Origin: Panonychus citri
Taxonomy: Eukaryota; Arthropoda; Arachnida; Trombidiformes; Tetranychidae
Reading direction: 5' to 3'
Assembly (NCBI RefSeq): GCF_014898815.1
Contig: NW_026515544.1
Location: 806,001 to 870,000, forward strand
DNA: 64,000 nt
The stretch's first letter is position 1. The number at the start of each line of letters is the position of its first letter. Under the pieces are notes generated by a model. It saw only the letters and a program-made list of their open reading frames with translations, did not search any database and was not told the origin of the DNA. Positions 12,876-24,833 of this stretch are shown in pieces. The position numbers and the translations under genes were made by a program.

Positions 12876-15255
12876 TCACACGACCATTAGATTGGTAAGA
12901 AATTTATCACCATTAGTAGTGTTAGTTGTTAAGATGATGATATCAAAATTTTTCTGTTTACTCAGAAATCTGAGAGCAGAGACTTCGGCAAAAGTGATTC
13001 CACCAATCATGAAAACCGCGATCACAGGTTTAGCCCCACCGGTGGTTTTCTCGGTGAAAGATGAAGTTGTTATAAATTTTGACAATGGTGATAGTTGGTC
13101 TTTTAACGATGACCAGGGGCCATTGATGACACTTTCAGCAATACGATAAACGATCGGGACAAAATTACCACCGAATACAAAACTTGCATCTTTGGATAAA
13201 TTTGAATCGCTGGCTCCTGATGGTTCGGGGGTAAGATTGAATTTTCGAGCCAATGTACGAAGTTGAGATCTTTTAGGAAGTGCTGACATCGCTGCGGCTT
13301 TACTTTGATTAATTACATTGGTCATTGAAGTGTTTGGACTTGAGAGAAGACTTCGATTTCCTTGTCGATAAAGTAACCTTAAACGGTTAAGGTTACAAAT
13401 TGTCACTAAATGTTGATGACCATAACTGTGAAGGAAAAGTTTCATCAGTTGATGATAATCTTTATAAGCTATTCCATCATTACTTAGTGAAAGAAGGCAC
13501 AATAATCTAAGAGCTATTAAAGGAGACTTTTGACAAATAATTAGCTCTTCAAGTTGATTAACACAATCACGATATTCAATTCCTTCCATAATGTTGCGTT
13601 CTAGAGTTAATTGTTTACCAAATTCATTTTCCTTCTTTTTCTCCATTATAACTTCACACATTGAAATATCTATTTTAATAAAAGAAAAGAAAATTTAATC
13701 ATCATGATCGCAATTAGATGATCAACAAAATAAACTTACGAAGTTTGAGAGCCCTTTGAGAAGCTTTTTTATTTTTAAGTTCTTTCTGAATGAAATCCTT
13801 CATCTCCTGAATACTCATCTCTTGACTCTTTGGCATGTTTTCCTTGAGCTCGGCGGCGATCCTTTTGAGATCAGCTGAAGCCATGGACAGGTGACTATCA
13901 CGAATATGCTTGAATATCGGATCAGAACTTTGAGCCAGGTATTTACGCATTTGAACACTTTCCTTAGCCGCGATTTCACTTGGTATTTCAATTTTTGCAC
14001 ATTTTATTTGGAAAGTTTCATCTAATAATCCTTGGTAATTAAGAGATGAAAGTAGAAGTGAATAATAATCGACCTCTCGGTCTATTGCAATCAAATGATC
14101 AACTTTCGGCAAATCAAATCCAGTAGTTAACGAGTGAGCATCTGACAATTTGAAAGCCATATGAGTTGATTTACCAACTCCAGTAAATTTTGCACAACCG
14201 CCCAGGATTGAAAAAAGATGTTGAATTGATCTAGAAATATTTGAAATGGCTGTTTGATTTTTTCTCTGAAAAATTGATCAAAGTAAAAGTTAATTAGTAA
14301 AATTAATCAAATAATTTTCGAAAAATACTCACAAGATAGAGCATATCGTGAATGTTTTCTTGTTCAAGTGAAAGAAGGTCAGTGTCAAGTGGAATAAAAC
14401 TCAACGGAAAATCCAGTATATTAATATATCCATAGACTCCTTGCTCTTCGAGTAAAAGATCACAAATTTTGGTCTGAAAAAGAAAACAAAGCGAATCAAA
14501 TTAATATTTTCTCGTTTGATTTTCAGATCAAAATCTTACAATTTTCGGGACAAAGGCGATCCAGTATCTAAGCGACGTTTTCTGCATCTTTTCAGCGTTT
14601 ATCTGGTTACAAATTATACGAGTAGAAGCGGCATCGTTGTTGGAAATAAATAAACGCCTATCAAAGTTCAAAAAATAAAGATTAAAAAGCGATCATGATA
14701 ATTTGATTTTGTAAACTATTCTCAAGTTGCAATTAATCTAATTAACGAGAAGATAATAATGTTAATGAGTTCTACAAAAGTTATCATAAGACTCTAATAT
14801 CTCAAGTAATCAACTAGGAGTATTTTCTCATCAAATTTAGAGTTGAATTAATACCTATCCAAGGCTCCATCAGTAGGTCCATCTTCAAGTTTGAAAATTT
14901 TCCTCACTCCTTTTTTCTGTAAACGAAAAGATAGAAACAAATTAATTAATATTAATCGTTACACTTACAAAATAGAATATAAATTCTGTATATTACCTTT
15001 AACAGTGAAAAATTAATAATCATATCAAAAGGTTGAATAAGATTGGGGCTGATTACAAGATCTTTCTGTTCACCAGGAACCTGTAAATTCAGAGAAAAAG
15101 AAAAGTAAATTAGTAATTTGAGTAACTAATTGTTGTAAGTGGAAGAATAGAAATATTAAACTTACCTGATCAAGTAAATTGATTAAAGCAGAAGCTGAAA
15201 ACGATTTGAATAGCCCAGGAACTGAGCCATCTTGGTATTCTAAAGGTTCAAACAT
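12876..15255 (-). CDS. VPS33B: VPS33B, Sec1/Munc18-family vesicle tethering/fusion protein
   Basis: Seven exons: 15166-15255, 14997-15080, 14855-14916, 14540-14657, 14333-14473, 13740-14265 and 12876-13669. Splice phases are mutually consistent and the frame is intact. The protein is colinear with animal VPS33B: the start (LINLLDQ, VPGEQKDLVIS), LDFPLSFIPLDTDLLSLE, HLFSILGGCAKFTGVG, the IDREVDYYS segment with YQGLLDETFQIKC, then SPLIALRLLCLLSLSNDGI and the C-terminal FMIGGITFAEVSALRFL. VPS33B pairs with VIPAR/SPE-39 and acts in late endosomal and lysosome-related organelle traffic by templating SNAREs. The FMIGGIT/AEVSALRFL C-terminus distinguishes it from VPS33A. VHL lies about 155 bp upstream on the same strand. 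Confidence 0.92.
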
Positions 15256-15410
15256 CGTATAACAAATTGCTAATATAAAAATTTGATAAAAGTAAAATTG
15301 TAGAGGAAAAGTCGAAAGGGACAGAGACACAAATATGTGAATAAAAAAATAGTTAATTTAAGGAGTTCATCTAATTAGTTAGGAAAAGAGAGCTAAGAGT
15401 TAATTGTATG

Positions 15411-15854
15411 TTATAAAGCAATACAGCGTTTCAGAAATTTTTTATATCCGATTTTGAGTTCTCTGGGAATGTCAAATTGTTGTATTTTATGCGGTTTTAG
15501 GCCTGATCTTTTTAGGGAAAGATAACAAATGTCACGTAGATTTTCAATCGGGTGTGTAATGAATACTGGCTTTCTGATTGATGGTTTAGCTGTTTCGGGG
15601 AGTAAAACTTTCTTTGGGTAACCTGGTGTACCCTGAAAAACGGCTAATCGTTTCCTTGTACGAGATTCCCTGAAGATCCAAGGATGAGTTTCAAAAGTAT
15701 CAACCTCGATGTTTTTTGGTCCAACCAAAATAGAATAAGTTTGCTCCTTTCCCTCGTAATCAATCCATATCAGTTCAACCGCGTGAGTGGTCAAATTATA
15801 AATATTTAGAAAGACTCGTTTGTTTGCTTCCTTTGACGAAAGCCCTATGGCCAT
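15411..15854 (-). CDS. VHL: von Hippel-Lindau protein, substrate receptor of a Cullin-2 ubiquitin ligase
   Basis: A single exon of 147 residues. The beta domain reads FLNIYNLTTHAVELIWIDYE, then EQTYSIL and FETHPWIFRE, aligning with human RSPRVVLPVWLNFDG, QPYPTL and YRGHLWLFRD. Four of the residues that contact hydroxyproline-HIF are kept or conservatively changed (Trp88, Tyr98, His115, Trp117; Ser111 becomes Thr), while human His110 is Asp here. The alpha domain contains NLRDICYLSL, matching the elongin-C-binding TLKERCLQVV, including Leu158 and Cys162. VHL binds prolyl-hydroxylated HIF-alpha under normoxia and sends it for degradation with elongin B/C, Cul2 and Rbx1. The protein lacks the acidic N-terminal extension of human p30, as is usual in invertebrates. 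Confidence 0.93.
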   Translation of the reverse strand: MAIGLSSKEANKRVFLNIYNLTTHAVELIWIDYEGKEQTYSILVGPKNIEVDTFETHPWIFRESRTRKRLAVFQGTPGYPKKVLLPETAKPSIRKPVFITHPIENLRDICYLSLKRSGLKPHKIQQFDIPRELKIGYKKFLKRCIAL

Positions 15855-18005
15855 TACCGAATGTAGAAAATCAACAAATTATAACAATGTACAGAGCAAT
15901 TTATACATTTGATGGAGATTCCAAACAAGAAGAGCTAAAAGAACACCGAGTTACAAGTAAGATGATAATTTCTTTTCTTCTCTCTCCAAAACTATACAAT
16001 ACACAAAAGAAAAGACAATCAACTGGAAAGATAGAATTTCCTTGTAATTTAGATAATTCTGATGACGCCTAAGAGAAAAGAGAGAAAATGAAACAACAGA
16101 TATTAGAAAAAAATGAATAGAACAAAAATTTAAGCACAAAATACACTGTAAATTCACAATAAGATAATTTGTTCCCAACAATTAAGCTAATCACCTATTT
16201 AGCGACAATTAGAAATTGTAAACAAATGTAAACCCCAATTTAGAGACTTACCTTTATAAGATACTTTCAATGAGCGATTACTTGACTTAGTTTGTAAACG
16301 GAAGAAGGAGGTTAAACTGAATTAACCAATTGACTGGAAATCGTAATCTATTGATTATTGAAAAAGGTTACGTTGAAAGTGAACTAATTAAAGAAAAAGA
16401 ATAGAAAATAAAACAAATTAACTGAACAAAATAATCAAAGGTCAATGATGTAAGTAAACAGAAAATGTTGCAAATTGGAAAAGAGGAAAAAAGAAAGAGA
16501 AAGAAAAAAAAAGAGAGAAGAAAAATCGAGAGGGAAAATTGAAGAGAAAAAAATGAAAAGAATTACCAATGGATTTGATTTTCTTTCCCAATGATTAGCT
16601 AATTGTTGAGAAGAAAAAAAAGAAAAGGAAAATTGTGATTGGAATCAAGTAACTAAATTTAATTTAATTCTAATCAAGTGAAAATATGGACAAACAGTTT
16701 ACAGATTATTCAAGTCACCAGATTAGCTTTTTTTTTGATGACCTTTTTTCAATGTTTTCTGACCAATGGTCAGTCAATTGTAAAGCTTTTTGTGGTCATC
16801 GTTGTGACAATTAATTCAAGTCTTGTGATCAACTAAATTATTTAGTACGAAGTCATTACTCTTTTGCTTTTTCATAGATTATTGTTAACAAATCAAAGTC
16901 AAATTGTTGTGTAATCTTTTTCTTTTGATAATCATCATCATTTGATTGTAATAACGTTTTGATCAATCAATTAATTAATCATCAATCGGTTTGTTTCAAT
17001 TTAGAAGTTAAATCGATAGAGGTTATTAAATTGTCAAAGTTTATTGAAATCTTTAAATTGCTCATTCAACTCAACAATTTTGCTCGTTGGAAAAAAATCA
17101 AACTTTAGATTCGGTTGTCAATTAATCTTTACAATCAAGTTTCGTACTTGGATTTCATGGTATTGATAGAGTTCATCTCAACTCGAAGAGAAAAAATTAA
17201 TTCTGATTTAATCATGTTCGAGATGCTTATTAACTAATTGAGTCCAAATTTCTGTCCTAATTCACCTCAGAGTCCGTTTGATCTCATAAATTTACTCTAA
17301 ATTATTGTATCGGATTTTATAACAATTTAAGTAAATTTAACTCTTCAAACAATTAAAATCAATTGCTTGTAATAATAAGATGGAAACAAGATCAGTTTCA
17401 AGATCTGATTGTATAAAATGTTATTGATTAATGTGAATAAATAAAATATGTATTATTATTTACAACCAAAGAAAAAAAGATTTAAGTTTAGTTACATAGC
17501 TTAAAATAATCAACAGGTTTCTTTTGCTTTTCCAGGTAATTAAGGGAAGATAATTAGTTTTGTACCAAGAGAATTCATCACAATTACATGTACATTGTTA
17601 GTATGAATTTAGTTGAATTATTGCAAAGGGATTTAGGTTCAATTAACTATGATTTTAAATGGGACAATAGAAAATAAAAAGAAAACAAGGAAAAAAAATC
17701 TTAATATTTGCATAAATTTTTGAATATGGCAAAAGAAAATCAGATGGAAGAGATTATCTGATTAATCGAAACAAGGCAATTGTGATTGTCGAGATGATCA
17801 GTTGATCAGTTAGATTTCCAATCAAATCGTCCATCTAAATTATCAGCACTTAAGGTTTAATGTGGTTCTCCCTAATTTGTGGCATTGGATCTCTTTTCAA
17901 TTGAACGTATGGCGAAAATTGTACTAATCATGTGGAGATAATTATCATTTCCAACTTTGGATCGTATTGGTGGCGATTAAATTGTGCTCATGTTTATGGT
18001 CAATT
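15855..18005. other. Intergenic, purine-rich tracts, no gene seen
   Basis: AT-rich sequence with AAGAGA-type runs around 16490-16560. It separates the VHL 5' end from the 3' end of the leucine-zipper gene. A possible donor near 16250 (minus strand) could mark a VHL 5' UTR exon, but no coding sequence is visible. Confidence 0.5.
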
Positions 18006-19283
18006 TTATGAAGATGTTTCTCTAAAATCTTCTGAACCTTCTTGACGAGGTTGTAAACTTTCATTTCGTTTATATTTCGCTGCTTCGATTAAAATATTGG
18101 TTATGAAATTTTGAAGAATATTAAAATCTCGCTGCATAACTTTAATTCGCTGTTTGAGCGCTGAATTGGAAGCTTGTAATCGTTTCTCTTCGTTAATTAT
18201 TCTATCCAATTTTTCTTTCTTGGTTAATTTAGAGCGACGAGTTGGATCCATTTTCTTTTTTCGACCTGGTGTAGCTCGTGAGGTTTGCTCATCCTCTGAT
18301 CCTGAGGGGACAATATATTGAGCGGATTCTTTACCAACCGTTGATGCTTGAGATGATGTTGATATTGTTGATACCGGGGAAAAAGGTGCACGGCGACGAG
18401 CTGAAGTATTAATATGATTGGAACGTGAAGATGAGCTTGGCAAATCTTCAGTTGATAATGACAATGTGTTGGTCGAATTGTTTTCACTGTGATTTGATAA
18501 GTTCAACGATGTTACAGCGGTTGGTAATGAAGAAGATGATGCGATTGATGATGAATGTTGTAATCGTTGATTAACTTGGTTGATTCGTGAAAGATTCGGG
18601 GCAATCGTGGTCGTTGCTGATGCCGTTAACGATAAACCAGTTGTGATGACTGTAACTGGAATCGGACTGAGGTGACTAGAATTGTTTGCGACATATTCTG
18701 ATCCTCCATGTTGTTGTTTAGTTGACAAATAATTGGAGTAATTATGTAAGGATGGTGAGGTTGATAATTGATAAGATGATGTTGATGAATTAGATTTAGA
18801 GTCACTTGGAGGTGTTGGTGATGGGGTTTTATTGGAAACTTCTGGTGCCGGTAGATTATTTAAAGATTGAACATTTGATCCATTGGGTAATTGATGATTA
18901 TTGTTAGAAATGTTGTGAGGTTGATGAGCTGAAGATTGAGACTGTGATGATGTTGGAGTCTGTAATTGTGACTGTTGAGATTGTTGATGACGATGGTTGT
19001 ATTTTATTGCTGGTGTTGGTATTGAAGAGGTAGTTGGAGAGGGAAATAGTGTGAAGGCTTGAGGCTTGTCTTGTTTGGGAGTCTCACAAACATCAGAAAC
19101 TGATTGAGAAAGTTCTTGTAAATATTGTCCGAAACCGTTTTCAGGGTGATGGTCAAATGAAGGAAAATGAGGACCAGTTGTGGATAAAGGTGAATTTGGA
19201 TCAATGATTGGAGTTGTCAGTGAATCGTTGTTATCAGAGGCTCTTTTACCAAGGAAATTAAAACGAGGAGGTTTACGATCCAT
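18006..19283 (-). CDS. Ser/Thr/Asn-rich protein with C-terminal leucine zipper, possibly C/EBP/CHOP-like bZIP
   Basis: One frame of 425 residues starting MDRKPPRFNFLGKRAS. Residues up to about 320 are low-complexity Ser/Thr/Asn/Gln/Pro, typical of a transcription-factor activation region. The C-terminus has a basic patch (GRKKKMDPTRRSKLTKKEK) followed by a heptad region, ALKQRIKVMQRDFNILQNFI, that lines up by eye with the C/EBP zipper LRKRVEQLTRELDTLRGIF. The canonical bZIP basic signature (N-x-x-A-x-x-C/S-R) is not present, as in CHOP-type members, so DNA binding may be weak or dominant-negative. An extra 5' exon around 19500-19600 (minus) is possible but unproven. Coiled-coil identity is more certain than subfamily. 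Confidence 0.6.
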   Translation of the reverse strand: MDRKPPRFNFLGKRASDNNDSLTTPIIDPNSPLSTTGPHFPSFDHHPENGFGQYLQELSQSVSDVCETPKQDKPQAFTLFPSPTTSSIPTPAIKYNHRHQQSQQSQLQTPTSSQSQSSAHQPHNISNNNHQLPNGSNVQSLNNLPAPEVSNKTPSPTPPSDSKSNSSTSSYQLSTSPSLHNYSNYLSTKQQHGGSEYVANNSSHLSPIPVTVITTGLSLTASATTTIAPNLSRINQVNQRLQHSSSIASSSSLPTAVTSLNLSNHSENNSTNTLSLSTEDLPSSSSRSNHINTSARRRAPFSPVSTISTSSQASTVGKESAQYIVPSGSEDEQTSRATPGRKKKMDPTRRSKLTKKEKLDRIINEEKRLQASNSALKQRIKVMQRDFNILQNFITNILIEAAKYKRNESLQPRQEGSEDFRETSS

Positions 19284-20261
19284 TTTGTCGGTAATCTTGA
19301 TAAAAGATAAATATTATCAAAGTGTAATAGTGGATGACGATGATGTTGCTTTAAATGTAAGAATATTTTTGGTACAAAATAATTATTTTTAAAGCAACTG
19401 TTCGGTGTGTTTGTACTGATGAGGTTTGTTTCAAGGATGATGATTAAGATGAAGATGGTGTTGTTACTTAGAAAGTAGTTCAAAATAACAAGGAAATATA
19501 TCTTTAAATGATTTGCATTCAATTCTTGAAATTTGTGCTTGATGTTAGATAATGTTTGAATTTCGTCAGATCGTAATCCAATTTGGTTTGCAGCAATTGG
19601 AAGCAACGATTTAGACCAAATTTTTTGATAAGTTATTAGTTGACTATGGGTTGTAATCCGATTAAAATATTGGTAATATCTGTGATGATAAAGAACGAAG
19701 ATTCAACAGGTAAATCACAATTATTAATAGGAAGGTTAAGAGGATAAAACAAAGAGTAACAATAACAGTGAAAAGAGTGATCAGGAGCCACCATTGCACA
19801 GAGAAAATGGAAACAATTGTGATCGATCCCAATCTCTTAGTTGATCATAAGACAAATGACACATCCGGGTAACTGAGATTAACAGTGTTTACTAAAAGAT
19901 ATGCACGAGAGAACAAAAAGAAGAAAAGAGAACAAATTAGCAAAAATGAGAAGAGAGACCAGAGAAAAGGAAAACAACGTAAGGCGGTTATCAGAAGAGC
20001 CCAGAAAGAGAAATAAACACACAGACACACAGAATAAAACACCAAAAAAAAGATTAAGCAAGAGAAATTAAACAAAACATAACAGGTAATTATAATTATC
20101 CGTTGAAGGTGAAAACCAAGAAATAAAATTATTACCTGAGGTAGAAGTAAACAAAAGTTTAATTTAATTGCCTTGGGTAAGAAAAAAAAAGTAATAAAGA
20201 AAAAGATAGAGAGATTTTTTTTCTTGATTGTTGTAATTTTCTACTAAATGTTAGCAATAAT

Positions 20262-20272
20262 AATGATGATGG

Positions 20273-20302
<30 letters not shown>
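20262..20302. repeat. (ATG)n microsatellite
   Basis: ATG/GATG trinucleotide run; it produces an artificial poly-Met frame. Confidence 0.9.
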
Positions 20303-20303
<1 letters not shown>

Positions 20304-20646
20304 GTTACTGTTGAAAGTAATAGTTACCAGAAAACCAGAAAAAAAACCAAGAGAAAAAGAAAGAGAGAAAACAAAAAGGCTGGGATTAGATGAAAGAGAG
20401 AGAAAAAAAAAGAGAAAAGAGAAAAAAAATGTTCTCTGTTAATTCAAACTCATAATAGTTTCAACCTTGTGAACAAAATTAAATCATTAAATTATGTTAC
20501 TAGATAACAATTAAAGGGATCACCTAAGAATTCACAATTTGTGGACAATCAAAACATTGGAAAAATTAACAATTAATAATTAAAGAAAACGACAAATGAT
20601 AAACAATTAATTGACTTTAGGTGTTGTTTAGTTCAACTACAACGTA

Positions 20647-20685
20647 AGCCAATAGGAAATCGGTGACGTCACATTCATCCAATCA
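20647..20685. promoter_or_regulatory. CRE (TGACGTCA) flanked by two CCAAT boxes
   Basis: A perfect palindromic CRE, TGACGTCA, lies at 20664-20671, with AGCCAATAGG at about 20647 and CATCCAATCAG at about 20676. ATF/CREB and NF-Y sites grouped within 40 bp are a common animal core-promoter arrangement. Orientation cannot be decided from palindromes. Distance favours the zipper gene (start codon 19283, minus strand), about 1.4 kb away, over eIF2B epsilon, 1.5 kb the other way. Confidence 0.55.
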
Positions 20686-22209
20686 GATTACGATAAACAA
20701 GATGATGCAATTGTCTTCACCCAAGAAACAATATCAACATGATGGCTCTTCAGATAATCGCCTGATATGTTTATCTAATTTAATTACTTATTGTTTCCTT
20801 TTTCCTTTTAATTGATTTTACATTATTTCGATCAATTCCTCATCTCTTTCGTACTTGGAATCTTTTGTTTTCTGTCAACATCCACAAATGTTAAAGTATT
20901 TTTGTTGATCATCGTTTTGTGTTTTTCTTTAACATAAATAGTAATTGGAAAGACTTTTCTTTGGTTTTTTTTTCTTCTCCAGTGATTTGATTTTAATTGT
21001 ATTAACATTTTCATCTTTGATTAAGGTTTCTAATTATAAACGATTGATTGTTTATTATTAGTATTATCGTTAATTATCTTATGTTTCTTGAGAAAGAAAA
21101 TTTTTAAGTTTAATTTCTTATTCTGTCTAAAGGGTGTTTCGTTTTTTTGGAACAAGAGAAAAGATTAAGATTCTTGATTGGGTAATGATCTTTCTTTAAG
21201 ATAATTTAATTACTTTCCAGGTAGAAATTAACACTTTATATGTATGTAATTAACTCTTAATCAAATGTTTACCTTTACATTGTTTTCTTTTTTTTTCTTT
21301 TTTTCCCTCTCTTCATCTTTAGGTGTTACATTCAGATGGTTTTTATTAAGTGTTGGCGAGAATGCGAAATTTAGATAATCTAATTGTAACTGGAAATCAA
21401 TCTGAATCAATTAGGAGATGAAATTAATTAAATTACACAATGGTTTAAGATAATTGACTGATAACAATCAGTGATTTTTTGTTTTCCAATCAAATCCATT
21501 GGTAATCAAAGTATTCTAAGTGTCTAACCAATTTCAAATGAAACATTTGTTATATTGGTGATTCCATTGTAATCAAACTTTGAGTTAGTCATTAAAGTAA
21601 AAAGGATGAAGATGGTGAGATACAATTGTTTTCCAAGTTAATCATCATAATTAACGATAATTATGATTGAAGATTAGTATCCATGGTTGTAATCACTTAT
21701 ATTACTGTTTATCTTTTGTGTCTCTCTTTTAGAGAAAAGAAATCAGAAAAATAACATAATACTTATGATTTTGAATAAACTCTCAGATTACATAATAATA
21801 GTGCTTTCCAATAATCAACTGATTTAAACCAAATTAGTTATCATGCTAATTAAGTTAATCCAGAAACAGAAAAAGTAAACAAATCATTTTGAGAGATGAA
21901 ACGAATCAACGAAAATACAAAATTTTCGTCAGTAATTTAATCGCATCCTGATTCTCGAGATGGTGATATTAAGTTGACAATAGAAATTAACATTGTAATC
22001 TAATTGATCTAATCATTTTCTAAACTGAAACAATTAACAATTAGTTCACTTTCAATTGGAAACATTTAAGGAGCGATTCGACTGCCACCTAACCTGTGGA
22101 TCGAAACTATTAACAGCTGATTGAAAACGTTTTCTTTTTTTTTTTTCTCAAATTTCAACTCAATTAATTTCTATTATTTTTCTCTTCTAAATTAGTTAAT
22201 TGTTTAACT

Positions 22210-24739
22210 ATGACTTCTAAAGAGAATACGGTTTATCAATGTGTCCTTATATGTGATTCGTTCCATAATCATTTCGGTCCGATTGGTGAACATTATCCCT
22301 CATGTTTGGTTCCATTGGTTAATCGGCCTGTTCTTGATTATTCACTTGACTCTTTGAGAGTTTCTGGTATTCAAGAGGTTTATATTTTTGCCTCTTTTCA
22401 TTCAGATCTAATTAGATCATATGTAACTACTAATTGGTTGCCAAAGTGCGATAAAGATTTTAGTATTTTTGTCCACTCTTCGGATCATTATTTCTCTTTG
22501 GGTGAAGTTTTGAGAGACCTTTTCGCCAAAGCAGTTATTCGCAATGATTTTGTTCTCGTCTATGGTGATACTGTTTCTAATTTACCATATAAACAATATC
22601 TTGAGGAATTCAAGTAAGTAGTTAATTATCTCGTCTTATGGCCACTAAATCGTTTCTCTGCTCATTTTGCCTCATCTAAATGCATCTAATTTCATTTTAT
22701 TCTCTTTTCTTTCCTCCAGATTATTAAGAGCCAAAGACAAATTATGTGTCATGGCTCATCTATTTCGTTCATCATCTCCTCTCACCGAACCCGACGGAAA
22801 GACGATGAGTCCATTACCGTTTTGAACGCTTCTGACAAGAGATTACTTTGTTATGAAAAGATTCATCTTAAGAAAATTGATTTAGACATTGTAAGTGTGT
22901 GAAACTTTTTCAATCGTTTATGAATAGTGAGGAATTAATTTTGATTTCATTCTATTCTGATTTCAGTCACTTTTCCAAAACACCAAGGACGTAGAAGTGC
23001 ATTTCGATCTTCAAGATACTCACATATCGATCTGTTCCCTTTCTGTGTTATCCTTATTTGCCGATAATTTTGATTACCAAACTCGAGATGATTTCATTAA
23101 AGGAATCATGGGACAAGAAGAGGTAAAAATCTTGAGTCATCTTATGAAAATATCTCTTATTAAGTTTTAATTTGAATCAATGTTTTCTAATAGATTTTAG
23201 GTAATACGATCTATGCCAAAATATTGGGCTCCCCTTATTATGCTGCCAGAGCTTTTAGTCCAATAGCTTACGATGCCGTGTCTCGGGATATCCTTCAAAG
23301 GTGGACTTATCCTAATGTACCCGATTTATTGATGAATTATGTTTATCAAAGGAACCACATTTATAAACAAGGAATCTCAAATATCACAGCGTAAGTTTTT
23401 CCTAGACAATTTATCCTGTTTTCAACTAATCAATTGATTCATCAATCTCACAGTGGATCGATTCTTTCTCGTAACATCGCTATTGGAGATAAAACCGAGA
23501 TTGGTGCTAATGTGGAAATCCATTGCTCAGTTTTCGGATCGAATGTTAAAATTGGACATAACGTAAAAATCGATGGAGCTTACATTTGGGATAATGTAGT
23601 AATAGAAGATAATTGTACTATTAAAACTTCGATAATTGGTAAAAATGTTCACTTGAAAGCTTTTACCAATCTAAATAGTGGATGTCTAATTGCTGACAAC
23701 GTTATTATCGGACCTAATGTAACCTTGAAAGAAGCGACTTATGTTGGCTCCAAACCTAAAGATGAAGATGCTGATCTTACTGTGGATATAAAAAGCCTTG
23801 GATCAGAAGCAAAAGGTTACATTTGGACTGAGAATAGTGGTGAAGATGGTCAAGATGATTCGGACAATGAATCATTTTCACCTGAGATTTGGGGCATTCC
23901 CTTGGATGAATCTGAGCAAGAAATTTCATCCACATCAAGCTCTGAAAATGAAGCTTCTGATAGTGATGATGATTTTGGTGGTGGTGATGGCGATGATGCT
24001 AAACGTAAGTTTAAGTGTAAACAAATTGCGAGCAATCAAACAAATTGTGATCATAATTATATCCATACAATCTCAATTATAACTCTTAATAACTCTTATT
24101 GCCTCTAGGATATTATGCTGAAGTTATTGACAGTTTAATCCGTGGAATTGAAGATAAAATTTGTGTGAAAACTTAATTGTTGAAATTAATGCATCAAAGT
24201 GAGTAAATTTAGTCTATTCTTATTATTCTTATTACATCGTTTTATCGTTTAAATTTTTTTCTCTATTAAATCTCTTTTCTCATAGACACGCATACAATAT
24301 TCAATATAAAGATGTCGGATTTTTGGTGAGCCGAGCAATTATTGAGGTCGTTTCTAAACTATCAAACCAAGAAAGCAAAGCAACTGCATCTCGGATTAAA
24401 TCAATGATTAAACATTTATTACCACTAATCTCTAATTATGTTAAAGATACAATCAACAAAAAGGATTGCCTCAAAGCAATGGAGGAATATACACTTTCCA
24501 ATGTTAAACAATCAACATCAGTGCCTATTTTAGTTCACATAATCAGTTATCTATATGAAGTTGATGTGATTGATGAAGATTCAATACTAAATTGGTTCAA
24601 TTCAGCTGAACCAATTTACTCTTTAATCTCTGAATTCGATCATGACGAGAAGGAACAAAAAGTTCTAAGATCACATTCTATCATGTTGAAATTCATCAAT
24701 TGGTTAAAAGAAGCCGAAGAAGAATCTGAATCTGAATGA
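22210..24739 (+). CDS. EIF2B5: eIF2B epsilon subunit, catalytic guanine nucleotide exchange factor
   Basis: Exons: 22210-22613, 22720-22890, 22967-23121, 23194-23390, 23454-24004, 24109-24198 and 24286-24739. The order is a nucleotidyltransferase-like N-terminus (PSCLVPLVNRPVLDYSLDSL), ADNFDYQTRDDFIKG, left-handed beta-helix repeats (SRNIAIGDKTEIGANVEI and following), a linker rich in Asp/Ser, and a C-terminal W2/HEAT domain ending FINWLKEAEEESESE, which carries the exchange activity. eIF2B recycles eIF2-GDP and is the target of the integrated stress response. Two single-base frame breaks occur: at the AAA of 22798-22800 (raw frame stops at 22823) and at the AAAA of 24168-24171 (raw frame stops at 24174). 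In both, the conserved protein resumes as if one A were missing. Assembly error is the likeliest reason. Confidence 0.93.
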
Positions 24740-24833
24740 ATCAGATCAACTAATTGAACTACAGAAAACTCATCTCAATTTTACATCTTATAAAATTATA
24801 TTTATATCTGCAAATTAAATTAATCTATTTAAT

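Larger units (their letters stand above)
19284..22209. other. Intergenic/promoter region between the zipper gene and eIF2B epsilon
   Basis: Contains the CRE/CCAAT cluster (separate entry), an ATG repeat and purine-rich tracts at 20170-20430. No convincing reading frame is present on either strand. The two genes are divergently transcribed, so both promoters should lie here. Confidence 0.55.

Noticed and set aside
22070..22200. Possible uORF in eIF2B epsilon leader
   Set aside because: No start codon with a convincing frame was found close to 22210.
24160..24180. Programmed -1 frameshifting in eIF2B epsilon (GTGAAAACTTAA)
   Set aside because: The sequence is not a canonical X XXY YYZ slippery site. 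A second break occurs in the same gene and similar breaks occur in unrelated genes, which points to sequencing indels.
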